A stretch of DNA of 42,966 nucleotides, taken from the NCBI GenBank assembly GCA_031292695.1, contig JARLGS010000957.1, positions 1 through 42,966 on the forward strand, written 5' to 3'. The position numbers were made by a program, and so were the translations under genes. The notes beneath the pieces are model-generated. The model saw only the letters and a program-made list of their open reading frames with translations, had not been told where the DNA came from and did not search any database. The stretch's first letter is position 1, and every line of letters starts with the position of its first letter. Source of the stretch: Mycobacterium sp. GTDB taxonomy: Bacteria > Actinomycetota > Actinomycetes > Mycobacteriales > Mycobacteriaceae. This document shows, piece by piece, positions 8,988-17,654 of the stretch.

Positions 8988-10397
8988 GTGACCGAACACC
9001 GCCTCGAGGGCCTGCGGCTCTACGACACCATGACCGGTGCCGTGCGGGACTTCACCCCGGTGCGGCCCGGACACGCATCCATCTATCTGTGCGGCGCGAC
9101 TGTGCAGGGTCTGCCCCACATCGGTCATGTGCGCAGCGGCGTCGCTTTCGACGTGCTGCGACGCTGGCTCACCGCCAAGGGCTATGACGTCGCATTCATC
9201 CGAAACGTCACCGACATCGACGACAAGATTCTCAACAAGGCGGCCGACGCGGGCCGGCCCTGGTGGGAATGGGCCGCCACCTTCGAGCGTGCCTTCACCG
9301 CCGCCTATGACGCCCTGGGGGTGCTGCCGCCGTCGGCCGAACCCCGGGCGACCGGGCACATCACCCAGATGGTTGAGGTCATCGAGCGGCTGATCGACCG
9401 CGGCCACGCCTACGCCGCCGACGGCGATGTCTACTTCGACGTGCTGAGTCAGCCCGACTACGGCAAGCTCTCCGGGCACCGCATCGATGACGTGCACCAG
9501 GGCGAGGGCGTGGCGACCGGAAAGCGCGATCCCCGGGACTTCACCCTGTGGAAAGGCGCCAAGCCCGGCGAGCCGTCGTGGCCGACTCCGTGGGGCCGGG
9601 GCCGCCCCGGCTGGCACACCGAGTGCGTGGCGATGTGCCAGGAGTACCTGGGCGCTGAATTCGACATTCATGCCGGCGGTATGGACCTGATCTTCCCGCA
9701 CCACGAGAACGAGACGGCCCAGGCCAACGCCTGCGGTGACGCGTTCGCGCGATTCTGGCTGCACAACGGCTGGGTCACCATGGGCGGCGAGAAAATGAGC
9801 AAGTCGCTGGGCAATGTCCTGGCGATTCCCGCTGTGCTGCAACGGGTCCGGGCCGCCGAACTGCGCTACTACCTGGGCAGCGCGCACTACCGGTCGATGC
9901 TGGAGTTCTCCGAGAACTCACTGCAGGACGCGGCCAAGGCCTACACCGGCATCGAGGAATTCCTGCACCGCGTGCGCACCCGGGTGGGTGCCGTCGAGGT
10001 CGGCACCTGGACCGACAAGTTCGCCGCTGCACTCGACGACGACCTGGCGGTGCCCGCGGCCCTGGCCGAGGTACACGCGGCGCGGGCCGAGGGCAACCGG
10101 GCGCTGGATTCGGGTGACCACGCCGGTGCCATGGCCGCGGCGACGTCGATCCGGGCCATGATGGGCATCCTGGGCTGCGATCCGCTCGACGAGCGCTGGG
10201 AAACCCGCGACGAGACGTCGGCCGCTCTGGCCGCTGTCGATGCGCTGGTGCAGTGGGCGCTCAAGAGCCGCACCGAGGCCCGCGAGAACCGCGACTGGGC
10301 CGCTGCCGACGCGATCCGGGACCAGCTCAAGCTGGCCGGCATCGAGGTCACCGATACCGCTGATGGCCCGCAATGGGCCCTTACTGATGGGGCCTGA
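8988..10397 (+). CDS. cysS: cysteinyl-tRNA synthetase
   Basis: Charges tRNA-Cys; 469 residues, the same as M. tuberculosis CysS1. It is a class I synthetase with the HIGH signature PHIGHVRSG and KMSKS in [11 protein letters not shown]. The zinc site is formed from the N-terminal Cys (YLCGATVQG), a Cys near the middle (WHTECVAMC) and HHENE. GTG at 8988 gives [14 protein letters not shown], matching the expected beginning shortly before the first strand. An in-frame extension upstream would run into ispF. The stop is followed two bases later by the rlmB start, so the two are translationally coupled. Confidence 0.96.
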   Translation: MTEHRLEGLRLYDTMTGAVRDFTPVRPGHASIYLCGATVQGLPHIGHVRSGVAFDVLRRWLTAKGYDVAFIRNVTDIDDKILNKAADAGRPWWEWAATFERAFTAAYDALGVLPPSAEPRATGHITQMVEVIERLIDRGHAYAADGDVYFDVLSQPDYGKLSGHRIDDVHQGEGVATGKRDPRDFTLWKGAKPGEPSWPTPWGRGRPGWHTECVAMCQEYLGAEFDIHAGGMDLIFPHHENETAQANACGDAFARFWLHNGWVTMGGEKMSKSLGNVLAIPAVLQRVRAAELRYYLGSAHYRSMLEFSENSLQDAAKAYTGIEEFLHRVRTRVGAVEVGTWTDKFAAALDDDLAVPAALAEVHAARAEGNRALDSGDHAGAMAAATSIRAMMGILGCDPLDERWETRDETSAALAAVDALVQWALKSRTEARENRDWAAADAIRDQLKLAGIEVTDTADGPQWALTDGA

Positions 10398-10399
10398 CA

Positions 10400-11338
10400 A
10401 TGGCTGGAAACTCCCAGCGCCGCGGCGCAATTCGTAAAGAGGGCACGAAGAAGGGCCCGACCGTAGGCTCCGGTGGTCAGCGCAGGCGCGGCCTCGAGGG
10501 CCGCGGCGCCACGCCGCCGGCGAGCCAGCGGCCCAACCACAAGGCCTTCAAACAGGCTGCGAAGACGGCGCGCTCGAATCAGGGGCGGCATAAGAAGACC
10601 GACGACGTCGAGGTCGTTGTCGGCCGCAACCCGGTGGTGGAATGCCTGCGGGCCGGCGTGCCTGCCACCGCGCTCTATGTGGTGCTGGGCACCGAAGCTG
10701 ACGAGCGCCTGACGGAATCCGTCACTCGCGCTGGCGATGCCGGCATCGCGATCATGGAGGTGCAGCGCCACGACCTGGACCGCATCACCAGCAACGGGAT
10801 GCACCAGGGCATCGCGCTGCAGGTGCCGCCGTACCAGTACATACATCCGGACGATCTGCTGAAGTCCGCGACCACCGACTCCACCCCGGCATTGTTGGTC
10901 GCGCTCGACAACATCTCGGACCCCCGCAACCTGGGCGCCATCGTGCGCTCGGTGGCGGCGTTCGGCGGGCATGGTGTGGTGATCCCGCAGCGGCGGTCGG
11001 CCTCGGTCAGTGCCGTGGCTTGGCGTACCAGCGCCGGCGCGGCAGCCCGGCTGCCGGTGTCCCGGGCCACGAATCTCAATCGGACACTGAAGGATTGGGC
11101 TGATGCGGGCCTGATGATCGTCGGGCTGGACGCGGGCGGCGACACCACTTTGGACCAGCTGGACGGCTCGGGCCCGATGGTCGTGGTGGTCGGCTCTGAG
11201 GGCAAGGGGCTGTCCCGCCTGGTGCGGGAGAACTGCGACGCCGTCGTGTCGATTCCGATGGCCGGACCCACCGAGTCGCTCAACGCATCGGTGGCCGCCG
11301 GTGTAGTGCTGGCCGAGATCGCCCGTCAGCGCCGCTAA
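10400..11338 (+). CDS. rlmB: 23S rRNA 2'-O-methyltransferase, RlmB/SpoU family
   Basis: A SPOUT-class SAM-dependent rRNA ribose methyltransferase of 312 residues. The Lys/Arg-rich N-terminal tail (residues 1-65) and the substrate-binding domain ([14 protein letters not shown]) are followed by the knotted catalytic domain with its three motifs. These are [14 protein letters not shown] (motif 1), [15 protein letters not shown] (motif 2) and [23 protein letters not shown] (motif 3). Start ATG at 10400 is 2 bases after the cysS stop. The last four bases overlap the stop of the convergent ArsB-like gene. Orthologue of Rv3579c by position. The specific target nucleotide is inferred from the family only. 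Confidence 0.92.
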   Translation: MAGNSQRRGAIRKEGTKKGPTVGSGGQRRRGLEGRGATPPASQRPNHKAFKQAAKTARSNQGRHKKTDDVEVVVGRNPVVECLRAGVPATALYVVLGTEADERLTESVTRAGDAGIAIMEVQRHDLDRITSNGMHQGIALQVPPYQYIHPDDLLKSATTDSTPALLVALDNISDPRNLGAIVRSVAAFGGHGVVIPQRRSASVSAVAWRTSAGAAARLPVSRATNLNRTLKDWADAGLMIVGLDAGGDTTLDQLDGSGPMVVVVGSEGKGLSRLVRENCDAVVSIPMAGPTESLNASVAAGVVLAEIARQRR

Positions 11339-12459
11339 TTCAGGCCAAGTGGGGCCGCGCCGAGCCATAATCCGAGTACCGCCAGGGCCAGAGTGACCGG
11401 CACGGTCAGCAGCCCGATCGCGGTGAACTCGCGGGCCGGAGCGGCCAGCTGGCCACGGACGACCTTCCGCCACAACAGGTTCGACAGCGAGCCAGGATAG
11501 GTCAGGTTGGGCCCGACGTTCACCCCGATGAGCACCGCCAGCACTGCAATCGGGCCGGTCGGTGTCACCAGCGGCAGCAGCACCAGCACCGCGGGCAGAT
11601 TGTTGATCAAGTTGGACAGCACGGCCGCCACTGCCGCGATACCCAGGAGTGCCGCGAGCGACGTGCCGTGCGGAATGAGCTGAAATACCAAGTGGCCCAG
11701 GCCAAGTTCCAGAACGGCACTCACCAGCACGCCGAGCGCGAGCACCGCGACCAGGAACGGCACGTTGGCCGCCCGCACGATGCCCAGTGGTGTTTCGTGG
11801 CCGCGAGCCACGGCCCGGACCGACAGCACCGACGCACCACCGAACGCGGCCCAGGCCGGCGCCAGGCCGAGCAGTGATGCCACCGCGAATCCGATCAGGG
11901 TCAGGACCAACACCGTCAGGACGAAGATCGGCACCTCTGGAGCCGACGGCGCGGTCCGCTCTGCGATGTCGGTCCGCAGCTCCCGCCGGAAAAACCAACG
12001 CAGCAGCACGTATTCGGCCGCCACGGCCAACAGCCAGGGCAGGGTCATGGCTGCGGTGAACCCGGTGAACGTCAGTCCTGCGGCCGAAAACGCCAGCAGG
12101 TTGGTCAGATTCGACACCGGCAGCAGCAATGACGCCGTGTTGGCCAGGTGTGCGGCGGCATAGCCGTGTGGCCGCGGCGGTATCCCCAATGTTCTCGTGG
12201 TGGCCAGTACGACCGGGGTGAGCAGCACCACGGTGGCATCGAGGCTCAGCACCGCGGTGGTTACCGCCGCGATCACGAACACCGTGGTCAGCAGCCGTCG
12301 GGCCCCGGAATGTCGTGAGCTCCCAGCGTGCCTGGCCATGTACACCCCGGCGGCGTGGAACAGCCCCTCGTCGTCGCAGAGCTTGGCCAGCACCAGGACC
12401 GCGGCCAGAAACGCGACGACCGGCAGTAGTCGGTGGACCTCATGCACCGCGGTGCTCAC
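11335..12459 (-). CDS. arsB2: ArsB/NhaD-superfamily membrane transporter (Rv3578-like)
   Basis: A polytopic membrane protein of about 374 residues with some ten hydrophobic segments. It belongs to the ion-transporter superfamily of ArsB and NhaD. Visible family features are [20 protein letters not shown] and [18 protein letters not shown], the paired re-entrant-type segments in the two halves, and [19 protein letters not shown] near the end. The substrate (arsenite or another anion) cannot be told from sequence. GTG at 12459 overlaps the upstream TGA by four bases and is preferred over GTG at 12465. It is last gene of the pxpA-MBL-arsB2 operon, with its stop overlapping that of rlmB. No arsenic regulator is adjacent. 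Confidence 0.85.
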   Translation of the reverse strand: MSTAVHEVHRLLPVVAFLAAVLVLAKLCDDEGLFHAAGVYMARHAGSSRHSGARRLLTTVFVIAAVTTAVLSLDATVVLLTPVVLATTRTLGIPPRPHGYAAAHLANTASLLLPVSNLTNLLAFSAAGLTFTGFTAAMTLPWLLAVAAEYVLLRWFFRRELRTDIAERTAPSAPEVPIFVLTVLVLTLIGFAVASLLGLAPAWAAFGGASVLSVRAVARGHETPLGIVRAANVPFLVAVLALGVLVSAVLELGLGHLVFQLIPHGTSLAALLGIAAVAAVLSNLINNLPAVLVLLPLVTPTGPIAVLAVLIGVNVGPNLTYPGSLSNLLWRKVVRGQLAAPAREFTAIGLLTVPVTLALAVLGLWLGAAPLGLN

Positions 12460-13376
12460 AGCCACGGGTCGGCGCGCTGCCAGAGGCTCGGAAGATGCAT
12501 GGGCAGTTGGTCTTCGGCGGCGAGGCGACTCAATATCCGCATCGAGACGTCCAGGTCGTCACCGGCGTAGGGCAGGGCTCGCAGTGGCTGGTGCAGCGGG
12601 CGGAAGAAGTCGTCCCAATGGGTCAGCATCACCCGTCGCGCGCCGACGGTGCGGACCGTCTCGTTCCAGTAGTCGATCAGATACCGCTCGGGCTGCAAGC
12701 CGAGTTGTCCGATGCCGAGATACACCACGTCGGCGCGCTGCCCGGCCAGCGCGCCGGGCACGAATCCGGCGCTGCCGACCGCGAGCAGGCTGCGGCCGGT
12801 GGGTCGATGGCGGATCAACGTGGACCATGCCTCCCCACACCGGTACGCCGATACCCGCACCGGCGGCACCACCGGGGCATCGATGGTGCCCGGGAACCGG
12901 TCGGGTGGGCAGTGGTGGCCGGTGAACAGTGTTACGTCGAAGGCGCCCAACGTGATCGACTCGCCCGGGGTGGCGATGGCCAACTGGGCCTCGGTGAGCC
13001 CACCGCCGCGGCCGATGTGCGCCGCCGACAGGCCGCCCACCAGTGTCGCGCCGGTACGGGCGGCCACCACCGCGGAGTCCATGGCGTGATCGAAATGGGT
13101 GTGCACCGGCAGCACGGCATCGAGCCTGTCGATGCCCAGGCGGTGCAGGCAGCCATCGATCCGGGGCAGTGCCGGAGACAGCTTGCCCAGGCCCACCGCC
13201 AGCAGGCCGGGCCGGGAGAAGAAGCCGTCGGTCAGCAGCGCGCTGTTGCCGTCGTCGACCAGCAGTGTGGTGACTCCGGCCCACGTGACGGTCAGCGGCG
13301 TCCCGGGATCGGCTGCGGGCTGGTCGAAACGGTCGGCGTAGTCGGCCAGGTCGGGGCGGGCGGGTTTGAGGCGCAT
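12456..13376 (-). CDS. metallo-beta-lactamase-fold hydrolase (Rv3577-like)
   Basis: A 306-residue protein of the metallo-beta-lactamase superfamily, UlaG-like/L-ascorbate-6-phosphate lactonase-like branch. The metal motif HTHFDHAMDS (HxHxDH) lies at about residues 92-100. Further ligand candidates are LFTGHHCPPDRF and the C-terminal MLTHWDDFFRPL. The N-terminal VTWAGVTTLLVDDGNSALLTDGFFSRP is the characteristic first beta-hairpin with a ligand-supporting Asp. The substrate is unknown. The ATG overlaps the pxpA TGA by one base and its stop overlaps the ArsB-like gene, so the three genes are co-translated. Confidence 0.85.
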   Translation of the reverse strand: MRLKPARPDLADYADRFDQPAADPGTPLTVTWAGVTTLLVDDGNSALLTDGFFSRPGLLAVGLGKLSPALPRIDGCLHRLGIDRLDAVLPVHTHFDHAMDSAVVAARTGATLVGGLSAAHIGRGGGLTEAQLAIATPGESITLGAFDVTLFTGHHCPPDRFPGTIDAPVVPPVRVSAYRCGEAWSTLIRHRPTGRSLLAVGSAGFVPGALAGQRADVVYLGIGQLGLQPERYLIDYWNETVRTVGARRVMLTHWDDFFRPLHQPLRALPYAGDDLDVSMRILSRLAAEDQLPMHLPSLWQRADPWL

Positions 13377-14164
13377 CAGCAGAAGGCCTCGATCCGCACT
13401 TCCTCGGCGGTCAGGCGCTCGCGGACCGCACGTGCGATATCCACGGCACCGGGTGAATCACCGTGTACACAAACCGATTTCACCGTGATCTTGATGGTGG
13501 AGCCGTCGACGGCGCCGACCCGGCCGGCAGTCACCATGGATGCCACCCGATCAGCGATGGTCGTGACGTTGTGCAGCACTGCGTTGCGTTGGTCGCGGGG
13601 CACAAGTTGGCCGTCGGGGCGGTATGACCTGTCGGCGAATGCTTCGGGGACGGTGCGCAATCCGAGCTCTTCGGCTGCGGTGAAGAACGCGGACCGGGCC
13701 AGCCCGAGCACTGGCAGGCCGGGGTCCACGGCATGCACCGCGGCGGCCACCGCACGCGCCTGGGTGTGGTCGGTGACGATGGTGTTGTACAGGGCGCCAT
13801 GGGGTTTGACGTAGCTGACCGCCGCTCCGGCGGCGTGCGCCAAGGCCTGCAACGCGCCGATCTGATAGATGACGTCGGCCGTGAGGTCTTCTGGGCTGAC
13901 ATCAAGGTAGCGGCGGCCGAATCCGGCCAGATCCTGGTAACCCACCTGGGCGCCGATCCGCACCCCGCGGTCGGCCGCGGCCCGGCACACCCGCAGCAGT
14001 CCCGCCGGGTCGCCGGCGTGGAATCCACAGGCGACGTTGGCGCTGGTGACCAAGTCGAGCATCGCGTCGTCGTTTCCGAGCCGCCACACCCCGAAGCTCT
14101 CGCCCAGATCGGCATTGAGGTCCACCGTGGGGCCTTTCCCGTCGCTTCGCTCCACCGTCGCCAC
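13376..14164 (-). CDS. pxpA: LamB/YcsF family protein, 5-oxoprolinase subunit A-like
   Basis: A 262-residue LamB/YcsF TIM-barrel-type protein. In other bacteria PxpA works with PxpB and PxpC to cleave 5-oxoproline to glutamate with ATP. The family hallmarks are VDLNADLGESFG (residues about 14-25), SANVACGFHAGDPAGL, RIGAQVGYQDLAGFGRR, VKPHGALYN and CVHGDSPGAV. Neither pxpB nor pxpC is in the window, so the reaction here is uncertain. GTG at 14164 is chosen because TAGGCT lies seven bases upstream on the minus strand, within a palindrome shared with the divergent rhodanese gene. It is first gene of a tightly overlapping three-gene operon. Confidence 0.88.
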   Translation of the reverse strand: MATVERSDGKGPTVDLNADLGESFGVWRLGNDDAMLDLVTSANVACGFHAGDPAGLLRVCRAAADRGVRIGAQVGYQDLAGFGRRYLDVSPEDLTADVIYQIGALQALAHAAGAAVSYVKPHGALYNTIVTDHTQARAVAAAVHAVDPGLPVLGLARSAFFTAAEELGLRTVPEAFADRSYRPDGQLVPRDQRNAVLHNVTTIADRVASMVTAGRVGAVDGSTIKITVKSVCVHGDSPGAVDIARAVRERLTAEEVRIEAFC

Positions 14165-14171
14165 GCCCGCC

Positions 14172-14181
14172 AGCCTAGGCT
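14172..14181. promoter_or_regulatory. palindromic bidirectional -10 element (pxpA / rhodanese)
   Basis: AGCCTAGGCT is a perfect 10-bp palindrome that presents TAGGCT (TANNNT) on both strands. On the plus strand TAGGCT (14176-14181) ends six bases before the rhodanese ATG at 14188. On the minus strand it ends seven bases before the pxpA GTG at 14164. Both transcripts would be leaderless. Confidence 0.55.
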
Positions 14182-14187
14182 GCCTCC

Positions 14188-15003
14188 ATGTCCACTCGTG
14201 ACGACATCCTGATCACCGCCTTCGGGCTGGCCCGACTGATCGCGGCCGGGGACGTGACGCTGCTCGATGTGCGCTGGCAGCTGACCAAACCTGACGGCCG
14301 CGGTGACTATCTCGCCGGACATATTCCGGACGCGGTGTACGTGTCGCTGGAGGACGACCTTTCCGATCACGGGGTCAAGGGCCGTGGCCGGCATCCCCTG
14401 CCGTCAGGTGCCGCACTGCAGGCGGCGGCCCGGTGCTGGGGCGTGCGCGACGGCGTGCCCACCGTGGTCTACGACGACTGGAACCGCGCCGGGTCGGCCC
14501 GGGCCTGGTGGGTGCTGCGCGCCGCGGGCATTGAGGACGTCCGCATCCTGGACGGTGGGCTGGCCGCATGGACGGGCTCCGGAGGCCCGCTGGACCGCGA
14601 CGATGTGCAACCGGAGCCGGGTGACGTCACGGTCGCCCACCTCGACCTCTACGCGGGTGGCATGCCGACCCTGACCGCCGACGAGGCCGTCGCCCTCGGT
14701 CCGCAGTTGGCGGATGTCCGCGCGCCAGAGCGGTTCCGCGGCGAGACCGAGCCGCTCGACCCGGTGGCCGGGCACATCCCGGGTGCGATCAACCTGCCTG
14801 GCACCGGCCTGCTGGCGGCGGATGGCACTGTGCGGACCGACCTCGAGGTAGCGGACGTTGCCGGCGCGTATTGCGGGTCCGGTGTCACCGCCGCGGTGGC
14901 GGTGGCCGCCTGGGCGACCGTGGGCAAGCAGGTGGCGCTGTTTCCGGGTTCCTGGTCGCAGTGGAGCAACGAGCCCGGCCGGCCGGTGGCTACCGGCTTT
15001 TGA
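14188..15003 (+). CDS. thiosulfate/3-mercaptopyruvate-type sulfurtransferase (two rhodanese domains)
   Basis: A 271-residue tandem-rhodanese protein. The first, non-catalytic domain (residues about 5-125) contains VTLLDVRWQL and the YLAGHIPDAVYVSLEDDLSD signature. The second (about 150-265) contains LADVRAPERFRGETEPLDPVAGHIPGAINLPGTG and the active loop YCGSGVTAAV, whose Cys carries the persulfide. It probably transfers sulfane sulfur from thiosulfate or mercaptopyruvate in the cytoplasm; the loop does not securely tell the two apart. Start ATG at 14188 follows a -10 by six bases. The 3' end overlaps the convergent znuB by 14 bases. Confidence 0.92.
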   Translation: MSTRDDILITAFGLARLIAAGDVTLLDVRWQLTKPDGRGDYLAGHIPDAVYVSLEDDLSDHGVKGRGRHPLPSGAALQAAARCWGVRDGVPTVVYDDWNRAGSARAWWVLRAAGIEDVRILDGGLAAWTGSGGPLDRDDVQPEPGDVTVAHLDLYAGGMPTLTADEAVALGPQLADVRAPERFRGETEPLDPVAGHIPGAINLPGTGLLAADGTVRTDLEVADVAGAYCGSGVTAAVAVAAWATVGKQVALFPGSWSQWSNEPGRPVATGF

Positions 15004-15838
15004 GACTCCAGCGGCCGCGGGCGTGTCCCACTGCCCAGCACAGCAGGTAGATGCCGAACGAGATCGACGTCACGAACACCGACACCGGAACACCCGGCGC
15101 CAGCGACAGGATGATGCCGCCCACCGCGGCGATCTCGGCGAACACCACCGAGGCCAGCATCGTGGTCACCGGCGCGCTGAACACCCGGCCGGCCGCAGCG
15201 GCTGGGGTGATCAGCAGTGACATCACCAGCAGCGCGCCGACGATCTGGACGCCCTGGGCGGCGGCGACGCCGACCAGGGCGGCGAACACGATGCCCAGGG
15301 CCCGCACCGGAACCCCTCGGGCGGCAGCCACTTCCGAGTCCGCGGTGGCGAACAGCAGTGGGCGGTAGCAGGCCGCCAGGATCGCCACCACCAGCACGGT
15401 GACCACAGCGAGCTGCGTCAGCCCCGAGTAGCCGACACCGACGATCTGCCCGGTGAGCAACGCGAAACTGGTTCCGGTGCGGCCGGGATACAGGTGGATG
15501 AACAGCACCGCCAGACCCAGACCGAACGCCAGCACCACGCCGATGGCTGAGTCCCGCTCCCGCGAGCGTTGCCCGAGAATGCCGAAAAGTATTGCTGCCA
15601 GTGCACTTCCGACCAGAGCGCCGAGCCCGACGTTGAGTCCGGTCAACAGTGCGAAGGCGGCGCCGGTCAGCGACAGCTCGCTGGAGCCGTGCACCGCGAA
15701 CGACATCTGCCGCATCACGATGAACGGCCCGATCAGCCCGCCCAGCAGGGCCAGCAGCGCCGCGGCCAGGACCGCCTGCTGGACGAAGTCACGGCCCAGC
15801 AGGTCCGCGGTCAGGGCGGGGTCGAAGAATTCAGTCAT
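14990..15838 (-). CDS. znuB: metal ABC transporter permease (ZnuB-like)
   Basis: Integral-membrane subunit of a zinc/manganese-type importer, about 282 residues with 8-9 hydrophobic segments. Family marks are FVQQAVLAAALLALLGGLIG, the loop MRQMSFAVHGSSELSLTGAAFA that docks the ATPase, and VQIVGALLVMSLLITPAAAA near the C-terminus. ATG at 15838 overlaps the end of the ATPase gene by eight bases and gives MTEFFDPALTADLLGRDFV; an upstream in-frame start would add an implausible 19 residues. The stop overlaps the convergent rhodanese gene. It is last gene of a znuA-znuC-znuB operon. Zinc is favoured by the Zur-like box before znuA. Confidence 0.9.
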   Translation of the reverse strand: MTEFFDPALTADLLGRDFVQQAVLAAALLALLGGLIGPFIVMRQMSFAVHGSSELSLTGAAFALLTGLNVGLGALVGSALAAILFGILGQRSRERDSAIGVVLAFGLGLAVLFIHLYPGRTGTSFALLTGQIVGVGYSGLTQLAVVTVLVVAILAACYRPLLFATADSEVAAARGVPVRALGIVFAALVGVAAAQGVQIVGALLVMSLLITPAAAAGRVFSAPVTTMLASVVFAEIAAVGGIILSLAPGVPVSVFVTSISFGIYLLCWAVGHARGRWSLKSR

Positions 15839-16640
15839 CGCCGTGCCCACTCGCGTGCTCGGAATTGTCGACGCAGCCGCCGTGCTCGCCGACAACGACG
15901 TACTGGCCGCCGATCCGGGCGACCTGGATGTCGGCGCGGTACAGCGCGGAGAGTGTTTCGGAGGTCATCACCTCGTCGACGGTGCCGATCCGGAATCGGC
16001 CATCGACCAGATACAGCACCCGATCCACGTACGGCAGCACCGGATTCACCTCGTGGGTGACGAACAGGACCGCGGTGCCGGCATCCTGTCGGCGCTCGTC
16101 GATCAGTGCCGACACCAGCTGGGCGTTGGCCGGGTCGAGGTTCAGCAGCGGTTCATCGCACAGGAGCAGCGCCGGGTCGGAGGCCAGCGACTGCGCGATG
16201 CGCACGCGCTGCAGTTCGCCGCCGGACATCACCGAAACCGGAACGTCGGCCAGGCGGGCGCCGTCGACTTGCCGCAGCGCGCGCGTCACCGCGGCCCGGC
16301 GCCGCTGGCGTTGCAGCAGCCCGGCGAAACCCCAGCGGTGCCCGTCGAAGCCGAGGCCGACGAGATCGCGTCCGCGCAGGCTCAGTCCGGTGTCCAGCGA
16401 ACGGTGTTGTGGCACATAGCCGATGGTGCCGGTAGTGGTCATCCGGCCGGCGGTCAGCGGCTGCCGGCGCAACAACACCTTGAGCAGCGAGGTCTTGCCG
16501 GTGCCGTTGGGGCCGAGCACTGCGATGAACTCACCGCGGCGGACGGTCAGATCCAGTCGGTCCCACAGCACGCGGTCACCGAACGCCAACCGGGCACCGG
16601 TGAGTTCGACGACCGCGTCGGCGGTCGAGTCAGAAGGCAC
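15831..16640 (-). CDS. znuC: metal ABC transporter ATP-binding protein (ZnuC-like)
   Basis: A 269-residue ABC ATPase that energises metal import. Walker A is GPNGTGKTSLL, the Q-loop lies in IGYVPQHRS, the signature is VMSGGELQRVRIAQ, Walker B is ALLLCDEPL and the switch His is in VLFVTHEVNPV. The C-terminal tail (residues about 235-269) is rich in His and Asp (GEHGGCVDNSEHASGHGDD), a possible metal-sensing or metal-handling extension. It starts nine bases after the znuA stop and overlaps znuB by eight bases. ATG at 16640 is a clean start. Confidence 0.93.
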   Translation of the reverse strand: MPSDSTADAVVELTGARLAFGDRVLWDRLDLTVRRGEFIAVLGPNGTGKTSLLKVLLRRQPLTAGRMTTTGTIGYVPQHRSLDTGLSLRGRDLVGLGFDGHRWGFAGLLQRQRRRAAVTRALRQVDGARLADVPVSVMSGGELQRVRIAQSLASDPALLLCDEPLLNLDPANAQLVSALIDERRQDAGTAVLFVTHEVNPVLPYVDRVLYLVDGRFRIGTVDEVMTSETLSALYRADIQVARIGGQYVVVGEHGGCVDNSEHASGHGDD

Positions 16641-16649
16641 GGTTACTGA

Positions 16650-17558
16650 TTATCGGGCCGGGGTAGGCGCGCTATCCAACTGGTGGGCAAGTGCGTCGGC
16701 GGTCTGGCGCTGCCACGTCAGATAGTCCTGGCCGGCGGGCAGGGTCTCGGTGACCTCCACGACGGGCACTGAGGCCTTCTGCGCGGTGGTCTGCAACTGC
16801 CTGGTGACGGCGGTCTCGGTCTGCTTGTTCACCACCAGTGCGTCGATGTGGTGGCCGTTGATCAGGTCGAGCACCGCGGCCAGGTCGGCGGGCGACGGGT
16901 CGTGGCCGTCCTCAGCGGCGGCGGCGAAGCCGTGCGGGGTGCTGTCGGTGACGCCCGCAGCAGCCAGTAGGTAGTGCGCGACCGGTTCGGTCGCGACCAC
17001 TGCGGCGCCGGGATGCTTCTGCCCGATAGCGCGTTCGCCGGCGGCGATGGTGTCGGTCTGCTTGCCGAATTCGGCGGCGTTGGCCCGGTAGGCATCGGCA
17101 TTCGCCGGATCGGAACTGGCCAGATTGTCGGCGATCTTGCTTGCGACGGCCTTGGCCACGGCCATGTTGTAGAAGACGTGCTCGTTGGCCTCGCCCGGCG
17201 CGCTGTGCGGCAGCAGGGAGTAGGCGTCCACGGTGGCGACGTTCGGGTGGTTCTTGAGCACATCGTCGGCCCAGTGGTCGTAGCCGCCGCCGTTGTAGAC
17301 CACCAGGGCGGCATCGGCGATGGCAGCCGCGTCCGCCGGGCTGGCCTCGTAGGAGTGCGGATCGTCGAGCGGGCTGGTCATGATCGGCTTGACGTCGGCG
17401 TGCTGCCCGGCCACCGCGGTGGCGACACTGCCCCACACGTTGGTGGTGGTGACGACCTTTTTGACTCCGGCCGAGCCCTGGGACCCTTCGTGGGCCCCGC
17501 ATCCGGCAGCGGCCAGCACGGTGATGGCTGCCAGCGCGAGCAGCTTGGTCCGGGTCAT
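16650..17558 (-). CDS. znuA: zinc/manganese-binding lipoprotein of an ABC importer (ZnuA-like)
   Basis: A 302-residue cluster A-I solute-binding protein. ATG at 17558 gives a lipoprotein signal (MTRTKLLALAAITVLAAAGC) with Cys20 as the lipidated residue, and GGAG lies 7-10 bases upstream. Metal-site segments are DPHSYEASPAD, EHVFYNMAVA, a His near VAHYLLAAAGV and the closing domain with TETAVTRQL. The mature start includes a His (GCGAHEG), but there is no long His-rich loop. Frames extending to 17651 are rejected because they put the signal peptide internally. It is first gene of the operon. A Zur-like box at 17585-17599 lies over the likely promoter. Confidence 0.93.
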   Translation of the reverse strand: MTRTKLLALAAITVLAAAGCGAHEGSQGSAGVKKVVTTTNVWGSVATAVAGQHADVKPIMTSPLDDPHSYEASPADAAAIADAALVVYNGGGYDHWADDVLKNHPNVATVDAYSLLPHSAPGEANEHVFYNMAVAKAVASKIADNLASSDPANADAYRANAAEFGKQTDTIAAGERAIGQKHPGAAVVATEPVAHYLLAAAGVTDSTPHGFAAAAEDGHDPSPADLAAVLDLINGHHIDALVVNKQTETAVTRQLQTTAQKASVPVVEVTETLPAGQDYLTWQRQTADALAHQLDSAPTPAR

Positions 17559-17584
17559 GTGAGGCTCCTGCCGCCTAGTGCTAA

Positions 17585-17599
17585 TGAAAACCGTTTGCA
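17585..17599 (-). promoter_or_regulatory. Zur/Fur-type operator upstream of znuA
   Basis: TGAAAACCGTTTGCA is a 7-1-7 inverted repeat: the arm TGAAAAC and the reverse complement of GTTTGCA (TGCAAAC) differ at one base. It starts 27 bases upstream of the znuA ATG. A minus-strand TAGAGT (17603-17608) could be the -10, so the operator would cover the transcription start. Zinc repression through Zur is inferred from pattern and context. Confidence 0.6.
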
Positions 17600-17642
17600 A
17601 TAACTCTAGAGCACCGTGGCTTGCGCCGCGAATTGGATGCGC

Positions 17643-17648
17643 TAGCGT
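17643..17648 (+). promoter_or_regulatory. -10 element of a predicted leaderless promoter (LacI-family gene)
   Basis: TAGCGT fits TANNNT and is followed by exactly six bases (CACAGA) and the ATG at 17655. There is no ribosome site in this gap. Confidence 0.55.
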
Positions 17649-17654
17649 CACAGA

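Noticed and set aside
9941..11998. 685-codon open frame on the minus strand
   Set aside because: It is antisense to cysS and rlmB and then out of phase with the ArsB-like gene. The composition is low-complexity Arg/Gly/Ala, with no ribosome site.
12315..13814. 499-codon open frame on the plus strand
   Set aside because: Antisense to three overlapping real genes (ArsB-like, MBL, pxpA). It exists only because of third-position GC bias.
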